A DNA stretch of 64,000 nt from Sipunculus nudus. Taxonomy: Eukaryota > Annelida > Sipuncula > Golfingiida > Sipunculidae. Shown piece by piece: positions 51,064 to 62,262 of the stretch (its first letter is position 1; each line of letters starts with the position of its first letter). Made by a program: the position numbers and the translations under genes. The stretch spans positions 31,168,901 to 31,232,900 of the forward strand of contig CM049317.1 in NCBI GenBank assembly GCA_026874595.1, read 5' to 3'. The notes beneath the pieces were generated by a model that made no database searches, was not told the origin of the DNA, and saw only the letters and a list, made by a program, of their open reading frames with translations.

Positions 51064-52429
51064 CTGCGAAAATCTAGGACCAATGAAAGCCAAGGTCAAT
51101 AAAAGCTATAGCCATTATCATATAATTCAGTTAATTATCTTATTATCTCTTACCAAAGAACTTTAATTAGGTGGGGATTAAAGTGTGCTCTAGATTGTCA
51201 AAACACACTAACGAATGCAATGTTCCGCTATGTTCTTTGTCCCTGTTGTTGGATTTTCCCAAAACCGTGTTTGCATTTACTTATTCGGTATATATTCCAA
51301 GGTATATTCATGCATACATGATTGTACATTTGCGAATATTCCTTGATGAATAAACGGGAATATGATAAACGGGAGCATGATCAAAACCAAAAACTTTGAC
51401 ATATATATTCGTACTTTTTTGTATAAAGATGCATAATAGTGTTATTCTTTAAAAGACCCTCACTTGACATTTCTAGTGTTGTGTTAAAATTAAAACATTA
51501 TATATGAAAGTTCTAAAATTATTACCATCAATAAAAAGTTAATTAGCTGCATAAAAAATATAAAAGATCCATAAAGAGCAATATGTTATTAATCAAACTG
51601 ACCATTATGTATAGGGTCGTTTAAAAGAATCTCTTCAAATTCCTTCCACGTCACGCTTTCCTAGTTCGGTTCCAGTACGGTTTAACAGTATGCTTGAGTT
51701 ATCAGCGCTTCAGAGCCAGTTTAGTGTCTGAGGTCTTTACGAAACGGTTAATATACATCCACATTGGAAACGTACAACGAGGATAAGATGAAAGCTTAAG
51801 ACCCATATTAACTATTCTCCTATGTACGTTATTTGAATAAAACAACCCATAACTACTCACCGAATGCCAGTTCTGTGCTTGTATACCAAACAAACAACAT
51901 GATTAAGATCTAAAAAAGTAGTTTGTCATTTTTGTGGTTGAACCACATTGACTGAATCTTGGTTAAGGATTAAAAGCAAATTTTTATGATAGGCTGGCAA
52001 AGGGCGAGTCAGTTTCACCAATTATTAACTTGGCTGGTGGAGGAGGGTATGTTGTTACCATGGACGGTATTGATTACTGGGAAGGAGATGATCAACCACA
52101 TAAGATAATATTGAGTCAATATTAAGTCTATAAAGTAACGGGAGTAAATGATCATGCATACATGGAAATGTAGCGTGTACATAACAGGATAACTGATATA
52201 TAACTGATACAAGTAAAGAAAATCTTAGTATTTTGTTATAGACTTCCATTCTAGTAGACCCGTCTGTAGATTTTGTTTGTTTCCATTTAACAGAGCGACC
52301 TTTCCATCATTCTCATGCAATAATTATTGCATATGACTGGACAGTGCCTACAACCTCATATTTGTAAACGATGAATTCGCAAGTCCTATAAAAACGATAC
52401 CATTAGTTCCAGTACAATAAAAGAAATGG

Positions 52430-52433
<4 letters not shown>

Positions 52434-52483
<50 letters not shown>
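52434..52483. repeat. (TA)n microsatellite
   Basis: A pure TA run of about 50 bp within the R block of copy 3. Confidence 0.95.
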
Positions 52484-52486
<3 letters not shown>

Positions 52487-52745
52487 CTACTTACTGCATT
52501 GAGGGGGCCATACTCTATTTTAGGCATTAGCTGGACATATGGGAAAAGGAAGCCAAAAGAGCATAATTTGGTTTTAGCATGTGAAGAAATGTCATTCCAA
52601 TCTAGACATAACGAATTGATAATAGTCAATGTTATATCACTAAAAATTGTTTAAATATTAGGGGGTCCATATATGTGGTCCCCATAATGTTTAATGGTCC
52701 CCCTATTGCATCACTTAAAGGAAGGTTGATCTACATAATATCTAG

Positions 52746-52748
<3 letters not shown>

Positions 52749-52802
<54 letters not shown>
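52749..52802. repeat. (TA)n microsatellite
   Basis: A pure TA run of about 54 bp, roughly 265 bp after the previous one. Confidence 0.95.
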
Positions 52803-52806
<4 letters not shown>

Positions 52807-53021
52807 GCCAGTATCAAAAGAATACAGTCATAACTAATAATCGGTATATTTTGAAAATACCAATATATGCAGTTATAAATATTAAATAAATATTTAAAAC
52901 GTAACCAACAAATCATGCCCTGGGCAGCCTTTTAGACCCATCCATGCGAACATTACGGTATGCATGATGTAGAGGGCTTCCAATGTTCGTTTTAGCGTAT
53001 TAACCTAGATCTATCAGTTTA

Positions 53022-53782
53022 ACCATGTGGATACGATTAGATGGAGTAAGCACTGGGCTCACAAAACGCATCAAATGTGGCTTGAGATCTTGATATGTAA
53101 CCTCTCACCTAGGTAGAAATACCTAGAACACCCACTGCTGCCAGCCCATTCGGAGGGCCTGGGCCGTATTCGAGGTGTTTCGAGCAATCGTCCCGCGTAA
53201 TTCGTAATTAAGTAATTCTAAAATCACGCCAACTCATTTCTCACCCAGGACCGACCATTTATGGGAACTGACCCCCGTATGGGAAAAACCTAATGCTTGC
53301 AGTTAAACAAGAAAAAGAAATAACAGTCTATATGCACGGTGAAGTCATTTATAAGTAAAAATATACCTAGTAATAGTCAAATTCTTCGATTGGATCCAGC
53401 CGGGATTGAATGCCGTGGGACTCCGAAATCGTACAACATAGTTACTGGTATATAAGGAATCTATCGCCGCTCACTCTGCATAAATATGTCTTTTTAGTAG
53501 AAAATGGACATATATTAAATTTTAACTTCAGCACGCATAAAATTTTATGACAATTCATGCAGATCACGCGGGAAGAAAATGCTTATGAATAGTTGCCACA
53601 AGCATCATCGGACCCAGTAATTCTTCTGTCAGGAATTTACTAGGTGTCGCGATAAGGACGCACCGCTAGTAGGATGGGCATCCCTAATAAGCAGCAGCAA
53701 TAAAACTCAGGAGCTGGGATGCGGCTCCATTTGATGCTGGACATCGATCCCAGTCTACTACATCTAATCGTATCTCCATGGT
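53022..53782. mobile_element. 0.76 kb element with about 60 bp terminal inverted repeats
   Basis: The left end (53022-53080, ACCATGTGGATACGATTAGA...) pairs with the complement of the right end (53725-53782, ACCATGGAGATACGATTAGA...) at about three quarters of positions over roughly 60 bp. TTA-type flanks on both sides could be a short target duplication. It splits the R block (resuming near 53790), and the R block at 19587 is uninterrupted at this place. No transposase is present. I do not recognise the superfamily. Confidence 0.75.
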
Positions 53783-53789
53783 TTATCAA

Positions 53790-54170
53790 GGTATTAAATG
53801 TGGATACCAAAAAAAAAAAAAAAATCAGGCATATAAGTGTATATATGATTACGGGTTCTTAAACACCCTGGGAGACATATGTATAAATGTATATATCATA
53901 TGAGTTCAGTTATTGATACATCATTTATTACAACTCAAGCCCTCCCCTTCGACAGTAGCTGAATTGATTCAACCATTACCAGACCAATACCACACCATGT
54001 TGACCACTCCGTTAGTAAGAATATGAATCTGCACATATATAAATTTACACACAATAAACTTTTTTATTCTTGAAAATTTGAACCAGTTATAACGAGAGTT
54101 ATATGTAATATTGGGGACATGGGAGCAAATAGGATAGAGAGACCTTACCTCACTTATTCTTTAGGGAAAT
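53790..54170 (+). repeat. Long unit, copy 3: R block, second part
   Basis: Matches 19880-20150: 'ATATGAGTTCAGTT' near 53899, ACAACTCAAGC near 53930, 'CCATTACCAGA' near 53973, CACACCA..TTGACC near 53991, and GAGAGACC near 54138. Non-coding. Confidence 0.82.
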
Positions 54171-54719
54171 CTAGCGTGTCGGATTGCTTGCTCGAGCATA
54201 GATGATGGTAGAAATGCATTAAAATCATCCATTTAATTTTCCCCGCTGTGTCTCAGACTCGTTAATTCCTAAAATGATAACCATAACACTCACTAAAATC
54301 ATACGGATAGAAATGTCCTTGTATGACGAACGGACAGTCTTTATAAGAGCTTTGACTTTATAATGTTAAGCAGTATACGGAATGTGTTGTGATCGTAAGA
54401 AATCTAGGAAAGTTGACATATGGTCTAAAGGCAACTGATACCTAGACAAGTATCCAGGTAAAGGTCATGTTTACCTTCCAACCAATGGTGAACAGAGAGA
54501 CGAATGATTCGGGTCGCTGTATCTAAAGTGCAAGAGATGGAACCTTCATTGTTAGACGACTGTCAGCACCTGACCAACAACTTTCACAGACAATGCCAAC
54601 TTGTATGCCGAAATGCAGCTACGACACCTGATTATCGCCGAAAAAAAGTATCTTGTTTACACTACACAGCAAACTTTCAGAAATGCTGCAAATTGTAGGA
54701 TATCATAGTGTAGTGTAGC

Positions 54720-56357
54720 TGGAGCTTACGAGTACTCATATTCCAAACTGGGATGACAGATCATTAGCCTTCTTTGGTAGTTCTTACAAACGGGGAACAC
54801 TTTGATTTCAAACTCTAGGGATGAAGCTCTGAAGGGGTCTCAGTGCCATTATTTTATAAGCCCCACATCTAAAAACTTCAATACTTCAATATTTGCTGCA
54901 AACATAGTCCTCATTATTACTTTAGGGTCTTACAGGTCCATTCGATGTTTATGGAATAACGCCAATTGCTCTATTTTACCTTTTTGGCTTAATCGCGAGG
55001 TAAGCTTGCTGAAGACCAGCCGGGATACCTGGTCTTCTCATAAAAGTCTGCAACAACTGCCGGATCAAATCTCGTCTAATTTTACGTGTTTCTCCCATCA
55101 GCCTCTTTTAACTGAGTGCCTCCGTCGTTTCCCTGTAATGATGAGAGGCATGCCAAGAGGATACAGCTCTACAGCATTTTCATATCAAATAAGAGAATAG
55201 TAAGCTATAGTACAGTATGCATTGGTTAGAACAGTTCCTTTTCTTATGACAGCTACCCTAGTTCTACGACCTTATCTGTGGAAAAGCTATATGATGGAAA
55301 ACATGAGACGGCAGGTGGATATTTTTTCTCAGTAGCAGTTTTTCTCATATAGCAAGTTATATGAAGTCTATAACGTTACTTATGCAAAGATTGAAAAGAC
55401 CTGGTCCCTATAGGCCAAATGCCCGTTTATCAATCATTCATAGTAAAGGCCTGACTAAATGCAGCTGAAGAATGTGTTGGTTCTCTCAGGACATACATAT
55501 TTTTATTGTACATAGTTGGGCTAATAAGTAAATACGTTTCTATTTTCTTATTTATGACCTGATGTCAGCAACATGTTTTTGTGAGAATGAGGGTAAACAA
55601 AAATGTTAGTCGACATCAAACCGGATTCGTAAATCTGACCTTACAATAACCGATCTCTTGATCTACAACTTAGCTTCTAGAGGTCCCCTACCCTTCTAAG
55701 CAGCGAATTTTAATTAAAAGAACAAGCACAGCTATGCAAACACAAACAACCATGCACGCGTGCTCTTAAAGTACAATGATTACGCAGCCAGGCTCTTTTG
55801 TGTTGAACAGAGTATATACCAACCTCACAATAGGTCATTGAAGCCATCTCCAAATTCATTACGTGTATTATACCACCATCCGTCTTTAAAAGACTCCCCA
55901 TGACAAGTACATGTCACTGTGTCTTAAAATATACTATAATTTTAAAATCTTTACTTAAGGAAGGGTGGGTGTGTCTTTATATCCGGATATTGATTAATGT
56001 ATTTAGCATATTACTAAGGTATATTGACATGACCCTGATAGGTTTGCTGGTACCTATCAATGTACAGTTCATGGTTATGAAGATTCAACCGGTGTTCTTT
56101 AAGAAAAATAGAGATAAATATATTTAAAACTTCCAAACTTTTATCACTGCAATGAGATCTATGAGGTACCATTTTTGGTAAATGATTTTGTTCATAGTCT
56201 TCAAATAAATCCATCGAAAGGAACAAATTCGACTATGAACGTACATAAGCAATGAGGAAAGAACCCTCTATGTTTTTTTTTGAAATTATTTGTATCGTGA
56301 CCAAAGTATTTTTATGGTGTAACAAAGTCCCAATTGTGACCTCGTGAGCCAAGCATA
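54720..56357 (+). repeat. Long unit, copy 3: M then N blocks
   Basis: 54770-54870 matches the M block at 36040-36120, and 55300-56357 matches the N block at 22450-23210. The 132-codon frame at 54802-55200 lies in M but has no counterpart in the other copy, so I do not treat it as a gene. The match ends abruptly near 56357, where - strand LINE sequence begins. Confidence 0.83.
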
Positions 56358-57530
56358 ATCTTTTAGAAAAGCTTTTATTATGCTTGAACAGGAGGTTCCC
56401 ATCCTGATTCTAGATATGAGGTCATGTGGTGTTCTTTTTAGCCTTCCCGTTACGATTTTTGCATACATCAGTTGTATTTTTTTTTCAAGTGTCTGGTCTT
56501 GTTCCTGGGTACAGTTACTCCATTATATGTTTGCCGGGTAGTGATAAAGCCATCTATGAAGTTTACCTTTTTTTCCTGCTGAGAGCAACTTACTGAGTAG
56601 TCCATCAGTCCAGACTTTGTCTAAATCATAGGTTAAAGTGTTGTATAAGTCAGTTTATTGGTATACTGCAGAGTCTCCAGTTAAAAATTCTGATTGATAT
56701 GGTAATATTATTCTATTTTCTGTAAAGAAGTTAAACATTTTGGCAAAGATAATTTTCTCTATTACTTTACATATGCAGCTTGTTAAGGATAAGGGTCTAC
56801 AGTTAACTGGTTGTTTGGGATCACCACTTTTAAAGATAGGTGTGACATTTGCCTTTTTCCATAGAGTCGGTAGTTTTATTGGGTGAATTAAAGTAAAGTT
56901 CTGCAATTTTTTTCGATTGACAAGACAATTCCTTATGACATATCTTAAGAATAGACCGATGTATATCATCTGGTCCCTTAGATTTACCTGTGTCTAGGGC
57001 TTTCTTAATTGATTCAATATCATTTATTTCAAATAGTGCCTCTTCTACTTTGTTATTCGATTTTCCTGGTGTTAAGGGAACATAGTTACAATTTCGGTTT
57101 AGTATTGTTTGTTGTATAAATTTTTTTTTATCAGCTCTGCTTTTTCTGTTAGTAGTGTAACATATGATTCATTTCCTTTGTCCAGCGGTGGCCGTGTGTT
57201 ACGTGTTCTTCCTTTCATAAGTCCGTCTTTGGTTTTCCACAAGTATGTCTCGTTATAAAGATTTTCCTTCAAATCGTTTGCTAGTTTTAAAGGATATTTG
57301 CTTTTGGCTTTTCTGGCCTCAGGATTAAATTTGTTCCAGGTATTTTTGTATTATTCCCAGTCATCTACTTTTTTGCTCTCATTGCTTTGCATCTGAGTCG
57401 TAGACACTTGCATTTTATTAATTTTAGATCATGAGTGAACCATTCTTTATTGAAAGTTCTGATTCGTTCATATTTATGTCACAATGCATTATATGTAAAC
57501 CCGGACCATTCGGTCCTGGAGACCCATTAA
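56358..57530 (-). mobile_element. Internally deleted CR1/jockey-type LINE (RT N-terminal part)
   Basis: Read on the - strand from about 57480 downward: a linker with an 'ALFEINDIESIKKAL' type motif and a SKGPDDIH site, then the RT fingers 'LWKKANVTPIFKSGDPKQPV' and a CRPLSL...CKVIEKII stretch (56969-56655). The palm motif 'DKVWTDGLLSKLL' follows, then an abrupt jump near 56525 to a C-terminal segment 'NCTQEQDQTLE' and AKIVTGRL. The catalytic FADD motif and several hundred residues are deleted. Several frameshifts are present. The C-terminal wording is very close to the copy at 59003-60373 ('NCTQEQSDTLE', 'AARIVTGCV'), so both belong to one family. The 3' end abuts the N block. Confidence 0.82.
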
Positions 57531-57739
57531 ATAAACATGAGTAGGCTTCACTGTAAAAACATTTGCATGCAGACAGGGCCATGAGCCACCTACTAAAATT
57601 TGATGACATTATATTGTTTTATTTTGACATTATCATTTTATTTATAAATTGTCTGTCATTGTTAATATAATTACAGTTCAAGGGTTCAAACACAGTCATT
57701 TTTAAGGTGGTTAATACTTCCATGATTAGCATTGGAAAC

Positions 57740-58690
57740 AGGTTATTTTTTCTTTGCATAGCCATGCTAAATAAGTACTGAAGGTTTATTTGATCCTGCT
57801 GGCTTCATATTGGTAATAACCATGCCAGATGCATATGCTCACTTAACTTACTTGGTATCATACATTTGGTATTTTTTCTTTGTTAAAAACCGCTTCCGCT
57901 TGGACGAAAGAGGTTTACAGAGAAGCATTGCAGATCTGCCTCTCATCCGTAGCTTGTATAGTTGTTTCTACAGCATTGGAGCCTGCAGGAACGGGTGTCC
58001 CGATAAACCGGTTATGTTCATAGATGGCCTGTCCCAGGCCCCCGTTAAGCGCCTCTTAACTGTCGCATGAGCACGCTCATGGAAGTTCCTGCTAAGAGTC
58101 GCGTGCTTCGGCAAGGAGGTCCACAGAGAGCGGTTATCCGCCCTCACATATCTATGATGTTATAAGACATATTTTTCAGCACATCAGGGCCAGTGCGGCG
58201 GTTTACAATTTGCTTGAATAAAGCACGTTTTCTGGTCACAGCACTAGCCCCTTGGAATTTTGGTTTATTTGGCCACTGTCCATTTCTTTCGTAGCAAGGA
58301 GGACGTTCGGCACTGCTTATGATTTCCTTGGTAGCACTGTGCTAAACATTCCTGTACATGTCCTATGAGTTCTTTCATATCAATAAACACTGCGATTATC
58401 ATTGAGAAGGTCGAGTAAGTGCACTGGCTCAGCACTGGAGTGCCCGCTGTATTACAGACATTCACTGGCCTTGAACGTGGCGCTGCCCACATCCGATACC
58501 ATGTGTCGAGCTAAAATACCATCAGCCGCAAGTTCCCTCAGTGACTGTCGTACGAATGCTCGATCATCCCCTGAGGAAACACCAGGGAGTGGATTATGGT
58601 GAGAAAATAGTTTTTTTTTATACTGAATATGCACATATAAATCACATAATACAAGCATTAGTGGGATTAAGTGCAAGCTACTTAAAGCTT
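57740..58690 (-). pseudogene. Fragment of an unclassified transposase-like protein (possibly MULE-like)
   Basis: The - strand frames 58676-58452 and 58492-58265 and their continuation to about 57740 read as one broken protein. There is a 'GDDRAFVRQSLRELAADGIL' segment, then 'MVSDVGSATFKA' (resembling the D.DSS.FK site of Mutator-like transposases), 'CYQGNHKQCRTSS' (a C.G.H..CR motif seen in such proteins) and a basic tail. The family call is tentative. At least two stops and two frameshifts make it a pseudogene. Its N-terminal part probably lies at 60255-61097, separated by a LINE inserted in the same direction. Confidence 0.4.
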
Positions 58691-58959
58691 ACCTCGACTC
58701 TCTCCCGAATGTTTCCATTAACAATATACGATGGCAGTATTCAGAGTGTTTGGATGTGAGTGAGTTTAGGTGAGGTAGGGTGGTATGGATGTTGGGTAAG
58801 TGAAGGCAAGTTGTAAATTTTCTTAGTAAGAATGGAAGAAATTGTTCATTTGTTTTTTTTTTTTAAATTTAATTAATTATTTGGAAGACAAGTATTTTAA
58901 AATTGTTTTTGTTTCATTTTTGTTTCAGGTCCTAGTATATTAGGACTAATTTTATGACT

Positions 58960-60215
58960 GAATTATGAATATCACTTTTAAGGGAAAATATGGTGGGGAA
59001 TATTATATTTTGAACCTTTTTGTGTCTTCTATGTATGAAGATACTGCTTCAAAAATTTCTTCATTTCTGATGTGGCTTGCATAGGGATTTCCATAAAGAA
59101 GTTCTTCTGCAGGTATATTTAGGGGGAGATGTTTACTTCTAGAGTTGACATGGAGGTGACACTGCAGTAGGTAATGTTCTGCGTTTTCTGTTTCGAATCC
59201 ACATTGGCATTTTGAATCGTTTGATAAGTGTCTTCTATATAAATCATGGTTTAGATTACTGCACTGTGTTCTTAGCCGTGTGTGAATTATCTGGGCTCTT
59301 CTTGATCCTGAATTATAATATTTAGGTGGTTTGTTTTTAGCAATTTCTCTTGATATATTATTTTTTAGCAATTTACTGGTCTGGCAGTGTTTAAGTCTAT
59401 CATCTAGTTTATTCCATAGTCGTATAGATTTTGGTAGGAATGAGTTGTAGTACAGCTCTGTTCTAGAGAAAATGTTTTGTGTATTGAGTAGACCACTTGA
59501 CCTTGTATTAAAGGTATAGTTTCTTGGTGGAGGTAATAGAAGGTAAAGGTACTTTGGAGTTTCTTGTTTTAACATTTTGTGTAGTTGGATGACCACATAG
59601 TTTTCCCTACGTTTTTTTAATTGGGGCCAGCCTGTTTCTCTGTATAGTTTGGCATGGCTAGTTCCTCTGACACAGCCTGTCACAATCCTGGCAGCTTGTA
59701 GCTGCACTGCCTCCAATGTATCACTTTGCTCTTGTGTGCAGTTACACCACACAACATTGCTATATTCCAATATTGGCCTTATATAAGTAAAAATTATGTT
59801 TTCAAGAGTTTTCCTATCAAGCATATATTTCAGTTTGCTTAGTATTAATACTTTAGAGTTTGCTTTGGCTTTTATATTTTCTATGTGATCATTCCATTTA
59901 CAGTCCTTTCTGAATGTTAATCCTAGATGTTTGTGACTGTTAAATTTATCTATTTTAATGCCATTTAAATATAGGTATGGGTGAGAAGTTTTAAATGATT
60001 TAGATGAAAATATTAAGGATTTGGTTTTCTTTACGTTAAAAGTGACTAACCATTTTGTGGACCATTTAAATATTTTATCCAAGTCATTGTTTAATATTTT
60101 TTCTGCTAATGATGGATTTTCTATGGTGAGATATAACATAGTATCATCAGCGAATAATCTAATATTGCTCACTATGTTTCCTGTGATGTCGTTGATGAAA
60201 ATAGTTGTTATAACT
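58960..60215 (-). mobile_element. CR1/jockey-type LINE, 5'-truncated, RT C-terminal half intact
   Basis: The LINE part starts near 60215, at 'FINDITGN' just before the RT catalytic motif, and runs through the stop at 59003 with a short 3' tail. It is the better preserved of two copies of this family. The 5' part (endonuclease and RT fingers) is missing, the usual outcome of incomplete reverse transcription. The 3' end is uncertain; sequence to about 58960 lacks an obvious poly-A or short tandem tail. Confidence 0.8.
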
Positions 60216-60373
60216 AAGACAGTGAGATGCATGTCATTTTGTATGGGAAAAATGTAAATATAAATGCCAAACATTCTGCGTTGTGGAGAGATAGTGGTGT
60301 GGAATGGTGGCAATGTAGATAGTTCTTGCCTCATTAAAAACATGACAAAGTGAGTGTGGCTGGCATCTGCCAC
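59003..60373 (-). CDS. LINE reverse transcriptase C-terminal ORF with foreign N-terminus
   Basis: 456 codons, the longest open frame in the window. From residue 58 it is RT: 'FINDI', the catalytic 'FADDTMLYL' (residues 75-83), 'HLGLTF' (149-154), then a thumb region and a C-terminal zinc-knuckle-like 'CQCGFETENAEH' with a later Cys (389-405). This matches CR1/jockey-superfamily LINEs. Residues 1-50 do not look like RT. They include 'DASHTHFVMFLMRQELSTLP' and appear to continue the unclassified element upstream, so the start codon at 60373 gives a chimeric reading frame created by insertion. RT motifs A and B are absent, so no active polymerase is expected. About 400 codons without a stop indicate a young insertion. 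Confidence 0.82.
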   Translation of the reverse strand: MADASHTHFVMFLMRQELSTLPPFHTTISPQRRMFGIYIYIFPIQNDMHLTVLVITTIFINDITGNIVSNIRLFADDTMLYLTIENPSLAEKILNNDLDKIFKWSTKWLVTFNVKKTKSLIFSSKSFKTSHPYLYLNGIKIDKFNSHKHLGLTFRKDCKWNDHIENIKAKANSKVLILSKLKYMLDRKTLENIIFTYIRPILEYSNVVWCNCTQEQSDTLEAVQLQAARIVTGCVRGTSHAKLYRETGWPQLKKRRENYVVIQLHKMLKQETPKYLYLLLPPPRNYTFNTRSSGLLNTQNIFSRTELYYNSFLPKSIRLWNKLDDRLKHCQTSKLLKNNISREIAKNKPPKYYNSGSRRAQIIHTRLRTQCSNLNHDLYRRHLSNDSKCQCGFETENAEHYLLQCHLHVNSRSKHLPLNIPAEELLYGNPYASHIRNEEIFEAVSSYIEDTKRFKI

Positions 60374-61097
60374 TTGGTGTTCAATTTACATCAGATGAAT
60401 CAGTACACGGGGAAGCCCTTAGTTCCCATAGTGTTTTGGTAACTCAGGTATGGCTTTCTATATAAGCTCCCTACATCACAGACTACACAATTATTCAATG
60501 TCGGAACAAATTTATATTTTTCGATGACACATGATAGGCCCCCATTTTTGCAGGGCCACAGCTTTAGGGCACTGGTAAAATTTTGCTGGCAAAACAAATT
60601 ATTATCCACCACTGCAGGGTAAATGTAATGATGCCGAAATGACATGTTACATGCTTTGTGATATTAACATGCCTCTTCATATGGACTGTGTCAAACTGTG
60701 TCCAGAAATGTGATATCAGTGCAGCTTGGGCAAATATCTGCAGTACTGTGCACCTGTAAGTGTGGCGCCATCTCATGCTTAGTGATGGTTCCAAATATAA
60801 TTTTTTTAGACCAAGCCAAAAAGGTAATGTAATGTTGATTCGTCTTTTAACGGTTTTCAGGAATGGACCTTTAATTTAGACCGTCAGCTTATTTAAGAAA
60901 CAGAACTCATTGTTTCAATGGTCTGAAAGGTTATCATACATAGAAGTTTCCTTTTTTGAAATCAGGTTTCTTTTAGCTTCATAGGGTAGAGAGACCTTGT
61001 ATGCTTGGCAATATTTGGATATGAGCTTATTTTTATACCGCTGATCCAATGCTTTGCACAAGATTAAATATGTAATAAAAAACATATGTTCGGACAC
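60255..61097 (-). pseudogene. N-terminal part of the unclassified transposon-like protein
   Basis: Frames on the - strand (61097-60915, 60794-60564, 60645-60400, then the start of the 60373 frame) read in order as a broken protein. It shows paired cysteines ('CPSC'; 'CKNGGLSCVIEKYKFVP' then 'NNCVVCDVGS') that could bind zinc, then 'DASHTHFVMFLMRQELS'. I do not recognise the family. The order and orientation suit the N-terminal half of the protein whose other half is at 57740-58690, with the LINE between. One stop interrupts the 60.4 kb junction. Confidence 0.35.
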
Positions 61098-61139
61098 TGT
61101 ACCAATACATTATATGCAGGTAACAGAAAACACTGCAAG

Positions 61140-62138
61140 ATGTTCAATAATCTCAAACATTATGTAAACGCAAATATGCATATAATATATCTTCTTCTAT
61201 ATATCTTATCATAAATATATGCCATATATACCATTGTTGCCAATAAAATGTTCATGTCTTATTACACAAAAGCAGTTGTTGTTAGATAGTGTTGCAGGCT
61301 TTATATTTTTGCTCAATTTTTGCGCTCAAGCTATTTTCATAGTTTCACGGGGTTCCATTTTTGCGATTGGGCATATAATAATATTTTAATAAGCACCCAA
61401 ATTGGTATGAATTCTCTATTACACTAAGTTATGTTTCGTTTAAACAACGATGACCGTCACTGCCGGAACCTGGCGATGCCGATTCAAAGGAGCATTGGTT
61501 TCACAGCTTGGCTATTACATATCAATATGGATATTGCCATCCACTCTATCTTGTTCATGTCATGTTCGGATTACGTAATAGAAACATCGTTCCATGCAAA
61601 TTACAAGTTGGTTACGAGATGGGTCACATCCCTGAAGCGGAAGGTCTGTCTGATCCCCGTGAATGTGAATTTGAAGAAAGAGCAGAATTACTCTAAGCGG
61701 CGAAGGATCAGATCGACCGACAAAGCGGAAGCGGGGAGAGTTCAAACAGTTCGACCAATACCAACGGCTTTCGATCGCAATTTAATAAAAAAAAATCAGA
61801 CATGCTGAACTGCAGTTGAGAACCAAGCATTTTTTTAACTAGATCGTGGACACGTAGCACCAATGCCCATTATTGCCACCTGGTGGCAACTACAGATTTT
61901 AATCTATTTTCCCATGACAGCAAGGTTTCAGATCTGCGTGGTTACAATTTCGCGGCTTCACCCCTACGGCGAATATTGCGAATTTGAAACCACCACTTGA
62001 ATAACAAGCCAACCACAGTATATAAGATTGTATCACAAATAATAAGAATGACCAAGCAATGGAAATGGGATTACGCACTAGTGGCCGCAGTAGTTACCAG
62101 GCCTGGTTAACGTATGATATAAAATGAGATGAAGCGTG
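61140..62138. other. No recognisable gene
   Basis: The 125-codon frame at 61431-61808 and the overlapping 62-codon frame at 61508-61696 show no known motif. The latter continues past its stop into a Ser/Gly/Asn-rich stretch, which may be chance. Two GCG-rich patches, near 61320-61370 and 61940-61985, loosely resemble each other in opposite orientation but not enough to call terminal repeats. Confidence 0.4.
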
Positions 62139-62262
62139 TGATATTGCCCTGTCACGTGGTCCGAAACGGGAATGGAATTCTGCAGATGTGCATATCCGTA
62201 GTTAAGTTAGCATTAAAAATGGAGGCAGTTACCTTCACAAAAAAAAAAAATAAATAAATAAA
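62139..62262 (+). mobile_element. 5'-truncated copy of the tRNA-derived SINE
   Basis: Matches the 3' part of the SINE at 25788-26142 read on its own strand: 'CCTGTCACGTGGTCCGAAAC', a GGAATGGAATTCTG motif, 'CATTAAAAATGGAGGCAGTT' and ACCTTCAC, then a long A tail followed by TAAA repeats (62239-62263). The tRNA head is missing. The terminal hairpin is kept with two changes. Confidence 0.85.

Larger units (their letters stand above)
51640..53021 (+). repeat. Long unit, copy 3: R block, first part
   Basis: Matches 18780-19600: TTATTTGAATAAAACAA near 51827 (cf. CATTTGAATAAAAGAACAA near 19112), GAATGCCAGTTCTGTGC near 51862 (cf. ACGCCAATTCTGTGC near 19152), CATGATTAAGATCT near 51898 (cf. CATGAGTAAGATCT near 19187), and a GGTGGAGGAGGG/GGTGGTGGGG site near 52034 and 19337. 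Non-coding. Confidence 0.8.

Noticed and set aside
54802-55200. 132-codon frame as a possible gene
   Set aside because: Lies in the M block of the repeat unit; the homologous sequence near 36.05 kb has no matching frame and the protein has no known motif.
61320-61985. GCG-rich patches as terminal inverted repeats of one element
   Set aside because: Similarity in opposite orientation is too low, and no target duplication is visible.
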